A stretch of 15,542 nucleotides of DNA. Source: Saksenaea vasiformis B4078. Taxonomy: Eukaryota > Mucoromycota > Mucoromycetes > Mucorales > Saksenaeaceae. The translations under genes and the position numbers were made by a program. The stretch is taken from the NCBI GenBank assembly GCA_000697055.1, contig JNDT01001250.1, forward strand, positions 1 through 15,542, in the 5' to 3' direction. A model generated the notes under the pieces. That model did no database searches, had not been told where the DNA came from, and was given only the letters and a program-made list of their open reading frames with translations. This document shows positions 1 through 9,000 of this stretch, piece after piece (positions within the stretch are counted from its first letter, which is position 1; the number at the start of each line of letters is the position of its first letter).

Positions 1-212
1 TCAAAGCTCTTTTCCTTGCTGTTATTGCTGCTGCCGCTTCCTTGTCCACAGCTGCTCCAGTCCCAGTAGCAAGCATGACATGTGACGGAAATACCTACGA
101 TTGCACTGCTAAGCTCATCTTCGGCGACGGAAAATGGATCGCTAAATGGAAGGTCAACGTACTGCATTCAAACGGTCTTGAATCACCGGAATCGATGGAG
201 TTATTTTATTGA
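1..212 (+). CDS. Small secreted protein, copy 1 (5' end cut by window)
   Basis: Partial gene: the reading frame is already open at base 1 (first full codon at 3) and ends at TGA 210-212. By comparison with the intact copy at 11910-12125 only the first two codons (Met-Val) are missing, so the full product is 71 aa. It begins with a hydrophobic Ala/Leu-rich signal peptide (about residues 3-19, ending near STAAPVP), followed by a mature chain of about 52 aa. The mature chain has only two cysteines (full-length positions 29 and 36, spaced C-x6-C), which could form one disulfide, and the C-terminal sequence ESMELFY. It should be secreted. I do not recognise the family, and no catalytic motif is visible. 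Relative to copy 2, the signal-peptide codons are identical but nine residues of the mature part differ, several by charge. An effector, a cell-wall protein or a competition peptide are all possible; none can be shown from sequence. Confidence 0.85.
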   Translation, partial: KALFLAVIAAAASLSTAAPVPVASMTCDGNTYDCTAKLIFGDGKWIAKWKVNVLHSNGLESPESMELFY

Positions 213-712
213 TGTGATTCTTTACTGTATTGATAACTATCAATAAATGTATCAACTTGCGTTCAGCAACTGTATGTTAGATGTCGTTCATTTTACGTCA
301 TAGCTTTTGATGTGCTGTTCGACTGGACAGTAAACTAAGACGTGATATTTCTTACTATATATACGTACTATAAAAGAATAGTACGTTGTTTTGGAAGCTG
401 TTAACTGGATGTATAGCACTTTATTCGCTATCTTATTGCAAAGGACACCAGAACAGTAGTGTAGTTCCTTTTTTCTGAAGCGTTTCAGGCGGTCAGCCAA
501 AGGAGAAAGTAATAGTAATGGTTGATGAACATGGCTGAGGCTAGGTCATCAAAGATAAAAAAAAAACGCATTGACATGATAATGAAGGCTGAAATTTTAG
601 GAGAGAGCTACTGCGCAATGCAAGACAAGCGGAAGAAGATTACTACAGTAGCTGCGTCTTAAAGTTATAACCTTGGTGGACTGGAAACCTCATAACATTA
701 TCGAAAATATAA
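213..712 (+). repeat. 3' flank of secreted-protein copy 1, inverted duplicate of 11400-11909
   Basis: The DNA after the copy 1 stop aligns by eye, with many substitutions and small indels, to the reverse complement of 11400-11909. Shared landmarks include TTTCAGGCGGTCAGC (484-498), TGCAA followed by AAGCGGAAG (about 620-635), and TTGGTGGA followed by CATAAC (673-696). A 45-codon plus-strand ORF (525-662), basic at its start, lies inside; the equivalent stretch of copy 2 is frameshifted, so I do not call it a gene. The duplicated unit therefore extends well past the coding region. Confidence 0.7.
229..247 (+). terminator. 3' end signal of secreted protein copy 1
   Basis: AATAAA at 242-247, about 30 nt after the stop codon, is the likely polyadenylation signal. 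It overlaps a near-perfect palindrome (ATTGATA 229-235, two-base spacer, TATCAAT 238-244). The same arrangement is present, with one mismatch, after copy 2 on the other strand. Confidence 0.6.
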
Positions 713-727
713 TTAAAGTGCGTTTAA

Positions 728-901
728 ATCCCGCGATTGGAGTACAGCTTCTGTACAAAAGCTGGTCCTTACTGGCTAGTCAATCGTGATACCTTGCAAA
801 AGGTCCCTCTACAGCAAGTGGATAATTTGCTGGACTTGGAGAACCAATTGGATGGACATCTCGAGTTGATGATATTGAGGAAACTCAGGGAGCTAGATTG
901 A
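728..901 (+). pseudogene. Orphan coding fragment, unknown family
   Basis: A stop-to-stop plus-strand frame of 57 codons without an ATG start. The C-terminal half is coding-like: a Leu-rich, charged, probably helical stretch that includes LQQVDNLLDLENQL and ends RKLRELD. An AATAAA at 955-960, about 55 nt after the stop, fits the 3' end of a former gene. No upstream exon could be joined convincingly. Family unknown. It may be the last exon of a gene lost when the surrounding repeats moved. Confidence 0.3.
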
Positions 902-954
902 GCAGTCGCAAACGTAAAAAAAAAAAATGAATGTTCAAGACTGTTTTAGTAGTC

Positions 955-960
955 AATAAA
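955..960 (+). terminator. Possible polyadenylation signal
   Basis: AATAAA downstream of the coding fragment at 728-901. The hexamer is common in AT-rich DNA, so support is weak. Confidence 0.3.
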
Positions 961-1168
961 TTCTGTATATGCACAGTGGCATATAAATATATTTTTGTCA
1001 ATGCTTCCAGAGTGTCCTCCAGGAGAAGCGATATATATATCGGATAAACCGTTTGTCTATTTTGTATGTAGATTCAAACTGTATAAAATACGAGTTTAGA
1101 GAACTTTTTATATTTCACTGCGAACAAAATTGGTGGACATCAAATAGCATAACGGTAGCGAAAATATA

Positions 1169-1950
1169 ACTTTATCGAGTATAATTTTAGCGCGCAGTTA
1201 TAGTATTGTGTTGTGAAATATCCAATAAACGTTTTTAAACCTTCATAAGGATACCCACTCGAATACTGCTGTTTACTCGAGGAGTTCCTAAAAGTACCTC
1301 ATGGTTAAGAAAATACGTGTCAGTGGAATACTCTAGGATCCTAAAGGATACAGAATGACTAAACGACGGATACTATAGGATCCTGGGGACACTGAATAGC
1401 TAGGGAGGATGGTTGTGTCTCATCGGAACGTCCGAAAGTTTAGTAAATGCTGCGTGTTCGCACATCACATGTCATTTCTTTCAAACGACCCCTTCTAAAT
1501 AAAATGAGTGCATCCTCTTTAGAAGCGTTTATGCTATTGTACAGCGGCGATCATTTCAATCGATCACATTTCTTCGAACATCGGCGGCCGCTCAAACGTT
1601 GCATATTTATTCGTCATCTTTTGATTCAGAAAACGATCTCATATCTACAAACCTTCAGGACATCCGCCTAGGTCCCAGAAGGATACTCTAGGTTGCTAGT
1701 GGTTATTCGGTTCCTGAATAGCTATTTTTGACCGAGAAAAATAGGAAATGAGTAACCCAGGAAATTAGGAACATACAGGAATAACAGGGACCACTTTCTG
1801 TGGTGTAGCTTCCATCTAATTCCAGAAAGCCAGCTCACATCGCTTTGAATTAGCTACAAATGCTATCAGGTTTTCACATAAAGCTTGAAGATCTAGTAAC
1901 TTTTCTTTTAATTTTGGGATGATAATGAAGGGCGAGATTGTACGGAATAA
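1169..1950. other. Gene-poor stretch with degenerate short repeats
   Basis: No gene recognised. A degenerate unit starting ATACTCTAGGATCCT at 1328 is repeated 42 bp later at 1370 (ATACTATAGGATCCT). It appears again more weakly near 1682, where the unit ends GAATAGCTA as it does near 1392. The open frame at 1447-1671 has no family resemblance, and an alternative frame over the same bases is equally open, so I do not call it. Confidence 0.3.
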
Positions 1951-2079
1951 TGAGTGAATGAGAGGAAGCTATATACAAGGAGATGGGATAGGGAGAGTGG
2001 ATCAATAGTGCAATGTGCACGAGCGCTTGCGATCGATTGTCCCTTCTTTAATGGCCTGGATGGTCAACAGGTCCAGAGT

Positions 2080-2790
2080 TTAGGAGGTCGGATCACCCTC
2101 TTCATCCTCTTCGTTGCCTTTTTTCGCACAGGTTCCCTAGAATGCTTCGTACACGAGTGCGAGCGCTTCCAGGTTCTTGCGCGTCGCAAACGCATCCAGC
2201 TCCGCTATTGAACGAGGGAAGGTCATGGCCATCAGCTCGGTCATAGTATAGTACGGCGGCCCCCGGTATCTTCTGCGTCACATAAACCTTTAAGGCTTCA
2301 TCCTAGAGAACAAAACAACGCCAGCACAAGAAGATATAGGATCATATAAATATGGTATTATAAAAGTAGCATGCTTAGAAATTACCATGGATCTGGAAAG
2401 CAATTGCACCAAGTATGTTTGAGCTTTTGGGCGCCTTCGAATTCATCACAGCTAATCGAAGAGGATCGGTCTCCAAGGCATCAATATTTGGCGTCGCTTC
2501 AGCAAGATTGGCTTTGTCATAGCCAAGTGGATAGCCCCAACCTAGCTGATCAATTTGGCAAATCATCGCATCAGATTGGATACACACTACCTCACTCACG
2601 CTTCCCTCGTCAGGCACCATGTTCCACCTATACATCATCGAATATCGAGATTACCATTAGCTTAAAAGTGGATTCAAAGAATAAACCAATCTATTGGAAA
2701 GAAACACACCACCGAAGTCATACATCTCGGTCTAGGTCAGAGAACAGCGCAGAAAGCACTGGATCGAATGCGTCACTCCAAAGCTGTAAT
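2080..2790 (-). pseudogene. Decayed member of a repetitive Mucorales protein family
   Basis: Minus-strand coding blocks in order: a block with DPVLSALFSDLDRD (about 2700-2760); a probable intron with GTATGA donor and TATAG acceptor; a block from about 2620 to 2386 containing QIDQLGWGYPLGYDKANLAE, LETDPLRLAVMNSKA and AIAFQIHG; a probable intron from 2385 to about 2300; then a block with YYTMTELMAMTFPRS and RKNLEALALVYEAF. The order and motifs resemble, from memory, a multi-copy Mucoromycota-specific family of unknown function (the QIHG, YTM.E and LP/LD..A..KNLE blocks). Breaks: a frame change between the QIHG block and the YTMTEL block, a TAG at 2139-2137 where the family would usually have Trp, and a TAA at 2082-2080. 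The start is not identified. The larger plus-strand ORF over this region is its antisense shadow. Confidence 0.5.
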
Positions 2791-2799
2791 AGCACGGCC

Positions 2800-3200
2800 C
2801 ATGGCTAACGTCTCTATTAACTTACGAGGGCCGATTCGTAGGTATAAAGGGTGTGGGCGAGGAAGCGGGTTTATGGGATGTTCGTTAGGAATTGTGAGTA
2901 CCGTTTTACTGTATGATAAAAACGTAAGGATCCTGGATTTAGGATTCTGTGCTTTTAAATGAACACGTCTGTATGCGGAGATCAAATATACAAACGGTAT
3001 TGAATACAGTATCGTCGCTAACTAGGAGCCAATCCGAACATAAAATCGCGAAGACCTATCCGTAGCGCTGCTACAAACGCTCTATTTTACTCATGGTAAC
3101 AGTGTCAAGGAGCGTTTTTTCTCGAAGTTTTTGGATTCTCAAAAAGATTAGCAACAAAATGTCAGCCCATCAAGACAGATGATGATATAGAAACGGCACA
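2800..3200. other. Intergenic stretch, nothing recognised
   Basis: Between two broken minus-strand genes. The frames open here are short and do not join the coding blocks on either side. No repeat or RNA gene seen. Confidence 0.4.
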
Positions 3201-3205
3201 TGAAA

Positions 3206-4276
3206 TTACGCGTTTGCCAAACCAATCAAGACCTGAGCTTCGGCATCTTCTTTGCCTTTTCTCGTGTACACCAACTTCTGAACTACTTCCGGGTCTTTAA
3301 GCACTTCTTCTCTAGCACTTATTGTTATTTGGTGCATTTAGAAACGATAAAAGGGAATTTGACTTTGCAAATGCACATACATAAACGATGTCACCAACTT
3401 CATTTGCGATATCTTTGCAGTTTATAGCTTTATCACCAACTAAGCCTTTCAACGTCGTTGCATGCCACTCGTTCCGAACATCGTCATCAAAATGACTGCG
3501 CGCGAATTCTGAGAATTGAGAGGGCTTTAAAAGCATAACGTCGCTCAGGGCCCTAAAAAACGCTGGTGAGTACTCCAACCAAACTGTCAATGAAGACGGT
3601 ATACATTAGTTCTTCCACGCCGATCTCAAGATTGAACCCATATCGCAACGACGATTTCGTCATGACCGCCTTTTTAAAAGCAGCGGATTGTTCTGCGAGG
3701 GTTTGACTCTGATTCGGTCCCTCTGTCTGTGGCTAATAGAACTCGTACCAATATGACAAGGCGGTAATAGTGTTAATCAAGAGACACGTACCAAAACCTT
3801 TTCTTCGATGTACTCCCTTTTCATTATGCTGTTTGGATAATAGTGTAAGGGATCTTTCAAGATAACTGTGTGTGCGTATTTGCTTTATAGATCAAGTATC
3901 AGACTTACAATTCTTTTGTTGCTGGTGTTGCTATCAGTGTCATGACTTTCGATGCCATCGCTATTGCAGCTGCCTGCTTTCATGACTGCTACTATTGCTG
4001 CTCGCTTTCACGACTACTTATTGCTGTTGCTCGAGGCCTTCTGACTATACGACCCTAATGTGGTCGCTGCCGCCACCTTCCCCAGTACTTCCTGTTCTTT
4101 CTATTGATGGTGAGGGGTAATTAAGAAATCAAGTGGTTCTAGAAGTAGATATGTATCACAACTGTCGCCTTACCTCCACCACCGTTTCTTTGAAAATAAT
4201 ATCAGCCACCTTTTCTCCCTCGGGCTTCCAAAAGTGCTTATTCGCATAATTTTTTTTCCTTTTTCTTAGGAGCCAT
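3206..4276 (-). pseudogene. Frameshifted multi-exon gene, unknown family
   Basis: The minus strand reads from a plausible start ATG at 4276-4274 (MAPKKKEK), through a run of eight A that shifts the frame by one, into NYANKHFWKPEGEKVADIIF and a GTAAGG donor. The probable intron is 4173-4101 (73 nt, ending CAATAG). The next block begins KEQEVLGKVAAATTLG and runs into a Ser/Asn-rich low-complexity part with stops. Downstream (about 3760-3556) are QSQTLAEQSAAFKKAVMTK and GVEELMYTVFIDS. A six-T run on the minus strand (plus-strand AAAAAA near 3555-3560) shifts the frame by one into RALSDVMLLKPSQFSEFARS and NEWHATTLKGLVGDKAIN, then a last block containing REEVLKDPEVVQKLVYTRKG ending TAA at 3208-3206. 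A substitution stop (TAG) also lies before the QSQTLAEQ block. Family not recognised. Two of the breaks are single-base homopolymer changes, so sequencing error is possible for those; the TAG and the stops in the Ser-rich part are not explained that way. Confidence 0.45.
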
Positions 4277-4599
4277 ACAAAATTCTGGTTTTATTAGCGA
4301 CACGGGGCATTAAGTTCTACTACAATATGGTCGTACCTTAACCTTTTGTTCACAGGCTTTTAGTATTTTCCAGCTATTGCTGTTGACTGTTAACTTTTTT
4401 CAGCATGAGTTGAACATCAAGTGAATAGGCGCGACGTGCTACTTCTTTGGAGGAGGTGCAGTCATTGGAAATAAGGTAGCGAAGGTCGTATATTGTGTAA
4501 ATTCTTCCATTCGTTATCCGAGAGCTCTCAGAAGTCTATAATAGCAAGATTATAGCAGGTCGCTTCAATCTAGATCGTGAAGGTAATTACCGGGAAGAA
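4277..4599. other. Intergenic stretch, nothing recognised
   Basis: AT-rich DNA upstream (on the minus strand) of the broken gene starting at 4276 and downstream of the transposase remnant. Short frames only. No terminal repeat of the transposon could be identified. Confidence 0.35.
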
Positions 4600-5157
4600 T
4601 CTGCTTCCGCTGCGAAGTCTCTTTCTTGAAACAAGCCATGCTGCATTTCATATTGATGTGGAACGCTGATCCACAAAGAAACTTGCCGTTCTCCGAAAAT
4701 TTATGTCAGTCATGTCCCATCTATGCATCTAGTCAAGGTGGTCCTGCCTCCAGCTTCACCGCCCCTATCTATAGGATGAAGTTGGGCTTTTCTCAACGAC
4801 AAGCTACATTCATCCTTCACAAATCGATAAAGCGTTGTTTTTGATATCTTGAGTTTCTCAAGTCTTTGAAGCAGACGCTCCATCAAGCTGCGACAATCGA
4901 CGGATTCTCGTCAATGCATTCTAAAACAATTTGTGCATCATTTACAAATAGATGCCGTCACAGCCTTTCTCCTGCTGTAGCGCCCACCTTTGCGCCGTGC
5001 GAACATGAATTGCTAACTGGTTTGGGGCAGCTGACGCACTAAGAACCTTCTCAAACGTCAGTTTGAAAAACCTTATTTTATCTGTGTAGAACGCATAGAA
5101 GCGCCTGCGTTCTGTTTCTTCCATACAAAGTATCTGCATCATTTCATTTGGCGACAT
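4600..5157 (-). pseudogene. Tc1/mariner-like transposase remnant
   Basis: Three minus-strand pieces in the correct order for a fungal Tc1/mariner-superfamily transposase. First, an N-terminal helix-turn-helix-type segment at 5157-4942, ending NQLAIHVRTAQRWALQQ. Second, a piece at 4883-4710 beginning MERLLQRLEKLKISKTTLYR, followed by FVKDECSLSLRKAQLHP. Third, FVD (4677-4669) and, one frame over, SAFHINMKCSMACF, the region that carries a catalytic Asp of the DDE/D triad. The pieces are separated by stop codons and frame changes, and the rest of the catalytic domain is not found, so it cannot encode an active enzyme. The superfamily call rests on remembered resemblance to Mucorales transposases with the FLDESAFHINMK-type motif. 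No terminal inverted repeats were found. Confidence 0.6.
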
Positions 5158-5479
5158 GCACAGAAATGATCTCAGTGTTATGCTGTTAAGGCATGTTACG
5201 CAGGTATCCCGCGTGAGGAAAATCAGTTCTCCAGAGAGTGTACTTTCTCATGGACGAAATAGCCCGTAGACTCAGGATCGCCATGCCCGCCAGCAGCAGG
5301 ACCCGGCCTAATATTCGTAAAAAGATTGATTATTCATTCGAAATGTAAGTGTTGAAGGGAAAAAGAGTTGAATTCCACAAAGCTGACGTATATATATATA
5401 TATATATGGATGGTTTTTAAGCCTTGAATGACAACAATGCAGGTGCAACTGACATTTTGATTTTGTCAACCTGAGGACT
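5158..5479. other. Intergenic stretch with a TA microsatellite
   Basis: No gene seen. Contains an uninterrupted (TA)n tract at 5389-5407 and otherwise unremarkable AT-rich sequence between the transposase remnant and the broken Cys-rich gene. Confidence 0.5.
5389..5407. repeat. (TA)n microsatellite
   Basis: About nine and a half TA units in a row. TA is also the target dinucleotide of Tc1/mariner transposons, but no element end is visible beside it. Confidence 0.8.
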
Positions 5480-5924
5480 TTAATTGGCTAACTGCGACAT
5501 TGATTTTGTGCAAGAGCCATCCAGCGCGAACCTATCCCATTGGTCAACGCAAAGATCTTTAGATCTTGCTCGCAACTCCGCCATGGAGAGATGGATGCAT
5601 TGCGAATAACACTCTCCACAGATGCATGCATAATGCCCGATGCAAAGCACATTCTGGGAAGGAAAAATAATAAGGAAGACATATATGAAGCTTTTTAGTC
5701 AATTTTATTACCTGTCAGTGTGAATTGGCCATTCGCGACTGTAATATTTCAGTGATATGGCAGTAAAAGGAAGTAATGGAAGTAATTTCAAGATCGTCAT
5801 AGTCCACCGTGTGCTGGTCATAATCGTTCTACTGCATCGGATCATTTTCGTATATATGTTCTTCCTTAACGGCTATCTGCCGATAGAGGCGAGAGGAATT
5901 TGAATCAATAATTTTATTCGCCAT
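5480..5924 (-). pseudogene. Two-exon Cys-rich gene with two in-frame stops, head-to-head with metH
   Basis: Minus-strand exon 1 runs from ATG 5924-5922 (MANKIIDSNSSRLYRQIAVK, then an acidic Asp/Tyr-rich stretch) to 5712. The intron is 5711-5654 (58 nt, GTAATA donor, GACTAA branch-like motif, TTCCCAG acceptor). Exon 2 is 5653-5480, ending TAA, with a cluster of five cysteines (C-x5-C-x-C-x2-C-x3-C) and then MAELRARSKDLCVDQWDRFA. Both exons are in phase 0 and the intron size matches metH introns, so the joined frame of 128 codons is coherent apart from TAG at 5831-5829 (codon 32) and TGA at 5717-5715 (codon 70). Family not recognised; a zinc-binding role for the Cys cluster is only a guess. It could be a recent pseudogene, or a live gene whose true splicing avoids the stops. 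Its ATG is 98 bp from the metH ATG. Confidence 0.45.
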
Positions 5925-6022
5925 CTCTTGTCACACCAATTCTGTTTCTCCATGACAGCGATAAAAGAATTAGGTAGGAAGATAGAAGTTGGGTACAGAT
6001 CGCGAAGCTCATTCTAATTTCG
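5925..6022. promoter_or_regulatory. Compact shared 5' region between metH and the divergent broken gene
   Basis: Only 98 bp separate the two opposite start codons. No clear TATA box is visible in it. An in-frame TAG upstream with no intervening ATG supports 6023 as the metH start. If the divergent gene is dead, the metH promoter probably extends into its former first exon. Inference from spacing. Confidence 0.35.
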
Positions 6023-9000
6023 ATGACAGACGTCTTCGAGTATCTCGATACAACGCTTAAGTCGCGAATCATGTTCCTTGACGGTGCCATGGGCACCATG
6101 GTCCAGCGCCTAAAGCTACAGGAGGAAGACTTTCGCGGTAAGATGTCGTTTTTCTCCCTACATCCTTATACTCAAATGCCCAAGGCCAGGAATTTATTAA
6201 GTGGCACAAGGACCTACGCGGCAATAACGACTTGTTGACATTGACCAAACCCGATGCCATTTATGACATTCATCGCCAGTATCTTGAAGCAGGAGCGGAT
6301 ATGGTCGAGACGAATACCTTCAGTTCCACTTCAATTGCCCAAGCCGACTATGGCCTTGAAGCATATGCATATCGTCTGAATAAAGAAGGCGCTATGCTTG
6401 CAAAAAGGGCTTGCAAGGATGTGAGTGATTTACATTAACCCCGCAATTGCCTTTCCGATTTACGCGGAAGTTAGGTGTACAAGGCTACGGGGACTCCGCG
6501 GTTTGTCTGTGGTGCGGTCGGACCAACAAATAGGACTGCATCTATTTCGCCATCAGTAGAGAACCCTGCTTTTCGAAATGTCACTTTTGATGAACTGGTT
6601 ACTGCTTATGCAGAACAAGTACGAGGTCTACTGGATGGTGGTGCCGATATCCTCCTTGTGGAAACAATCTTTGATACTCTCAATGCCAAAGCTGCGGTCT
6701 ATGCGATTGATTTGGTGTTTGAAGAGGATGGGTAAGGTCCAACGATCATTACCTAGCAGTACTTAACAGTAGGATTTTGATAGTCGCTCCAAAGTTCCTC
6801 TATTTATTTCAGGCACCATTGTCGATCAGAGTGGCCGCACACTGTCGGGTCAGACTGGAGAAGCGTTTGTCACATCGTTAAGACATGCAGAGCCTGTCGC
6901 TTTTGGTTTGAACTGTGCCTTGGGAGCTGCACAGATGAAGCCCTTTGTGCAAAACATTAGCCGTTTTACTGACGCTCATATTATTTGCTACCCCAACGCA
7001 GTAATGCATCTTTTTACTGTTGATTTGCTCGCGGCTTACTGGATCTATTAGGGCCTGCCAAATGCAATGGGCGAATATGACGAGAGCCCGGAAGCCATGG
7101 CCAAGAACGTCGAACCATTTGCACAGGAGGGCCTTGTCACCATTGTAGGCGGTTGTTGCGGTACAACACCTGAACATATCAAGGTAAATGCACATCCAGG
7201 AGCTGGTATCAGTGTTGAACGCATCGCAAATAGGCTGTAGTGGAAACTTGCCGAAAATACAGCCCTCGACCCAAACCTGGAAATAATTCCGATGTCATGA
7301 TTCTGTCTGGCCTAGAAGTGCTGCGAGTAGATGAAACGACAGGTTTCGTCAACGTTGGCGAACGTTGCAACGTTGCTGGTTCACGTAAATTCTGTCGCCA
7401 TATCTTGAAAAATGAATATGAGGAAGCCTTGGCAATTGCTCGGTTGCAGGTGGAGAATGGCGCTCAAGTTGTAGACGTCAATTTTGATGAAGGTCTTTTG
7501 GACGGGAAGGCTGCGATGACGCGCTTTCTGAACTTGCTTGCCTCGGACCCGGACTGTGCCAGAGTACCACTCATGGTAGATTCGTCCAATTTTGCTGTCA
7601 TCGAAGCAGGTCTCAAATGTGCCCAGGGCAAGTGTATTGTCAATTCAATATCTCTGAAGGAAGGCGAAGAAGATTTTGTCAAAAAGGCGAAAATCGTTAA
7701 ACGATTCGGAGCTGCCGTTGTCGTTATGGCTGTAAGAAGTGAAGCATACCATATAACTTGATACTTATAGCTCTCATTTTTTTATGTAGTTTGATGAAGT
7801 AGGCCAAGCTGTCGAGTCCGAACGTAAACTGGAAATCTGTACTCGTTCCTACGATATTCTTGTCAACAAAGTGAGGTAAGTTACTTGTTTGTGGCATCGT
7901 CTGATGAACTTAACTGTTTGATAGGTTCAACCCCTATGATATTATCTTCGATCCTAATATCCTTACGATTGCCACTGGAATGGGTAACGTAACACATGTA
8001 AAAAGGAGAGGCTCGGGAATCTAACAAGCAAGATAGAGGAACATAATAACTACGCTGTAGAATTTATTGACGCTTGCCGTGGTATCAAAGCCAACCTACG
8101 CGGTGCAAAAATCAGTGGTGGTGTATCTAACTTGTCTTTTGCGTTCCGTGGTATGGACAAAGTACGAGAAGCTATGCATTCGGTGTTCTTGTTTCATGCC
8201 ATTAAGGCCGGAATGGACATGGGTATTGTGAATGCTGGCTTCTTAACAGTCTATGATGATATTCCCAAGGATTTATTGGAACTCTGCGAAAATGCAGTAT
8301 GGAACCGGGATCCAGAAGTGACAGAGAAATTGCTGGAATATGCAAAGGCACACTCCAAAGACGCGAAAAAAGATGAAGATCTAGAAGAGTGGCGATCCTG
8401 GCCTGTGACAGAACGTATTTCGCATGCACTCGTGAAAGGTATCATGAAGCATATTATTGAGGATACCGAAGAAGCACGACAAGATAAATCAAAGTATCCA
8501 AGAGCGCTTAACGTCATTGAAGGACCTCTTATGGCCGGTATGAATGTCGTTGGTGATCTGTTTGGCAAAGGCAAGATGTTCTTGCCACAGGTGATTCGAT
8601 CCGCCAGGTAAGACTTAAGCTTGAAGCAGCAGCCCTGTTATCGATGTATATTGACAATGAGGATGTAGAGTCATGAAAAAGGCGGTAGCACATCTGATTG
8701 AGTTTATTAAGCTGGAGAAGGAAGAGGATATGTTGAAGTCAGGAGCACAAGAAATGAAAGGCAATGGTGTCGTCGTCATGGCGACTGTCAAAGGCGATGT
8801 CCATGACATTGGCAAGAATATTTGCGGTGTTGTCCTCGGATGTAACAATTACAAAGTCATTGATATGGGCGTGATGGTTCCTTGCGACCAGATAATCAAA
8901 AAGGCAATTGAAGAAAAGGCGGACGTTATCGGTCTTTCTGGATTGATCACACCATCACTTGAAGAGATGGTCATCGTTGCAAAAGAATGCCAAAAGGCGG

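Larger units (their letters stand above)
673..1168 (+). repeat. Pair of dispersed direct repeats (673-712 and 1130-1168)
   Basis: Two stretches of about 40 bp in the same orientation share TTGGTGGAC, then a CATAAC block, then CGAAAATATAA, separated by short variable spacers. A weaker third relative lies on the minus strand at 11399-11437, in the flank of secreted-protein copy 2. The two plus copies bracket the coding fragment at 728-901. They may be ends of a decayed transposable element; no target-site duplication was found. Confidence 0.4.

Noticed and set aside
1447..1671. 74-codon plus-strand ORF
   Set aside because: No recognisable family, no support from neighbouring signals, and another frame is open over the same bases.
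1915..1950. Similarity of GATGATAATGAAGG near 1919 to the secreted-protein flank at about 575-590
   Set aside because: Only about 14 bases match and the similarity does not extend, so it is probably chance.
2371..2808. 145-codon plus-strand open frame
   Set aside because: It is antisense to recognisable family blocks on the minus strand and has no motif of its own.
5715..5831. Stop-codon readthrough or a reassigned genetic code explaining the TAG and TGA in the Cys-rich gene
   Set aside because: metH uses the standard code with no internal stops, and neighbouring genes are broken in several different ways, so pseudogenization or mis-splicing is simpler.
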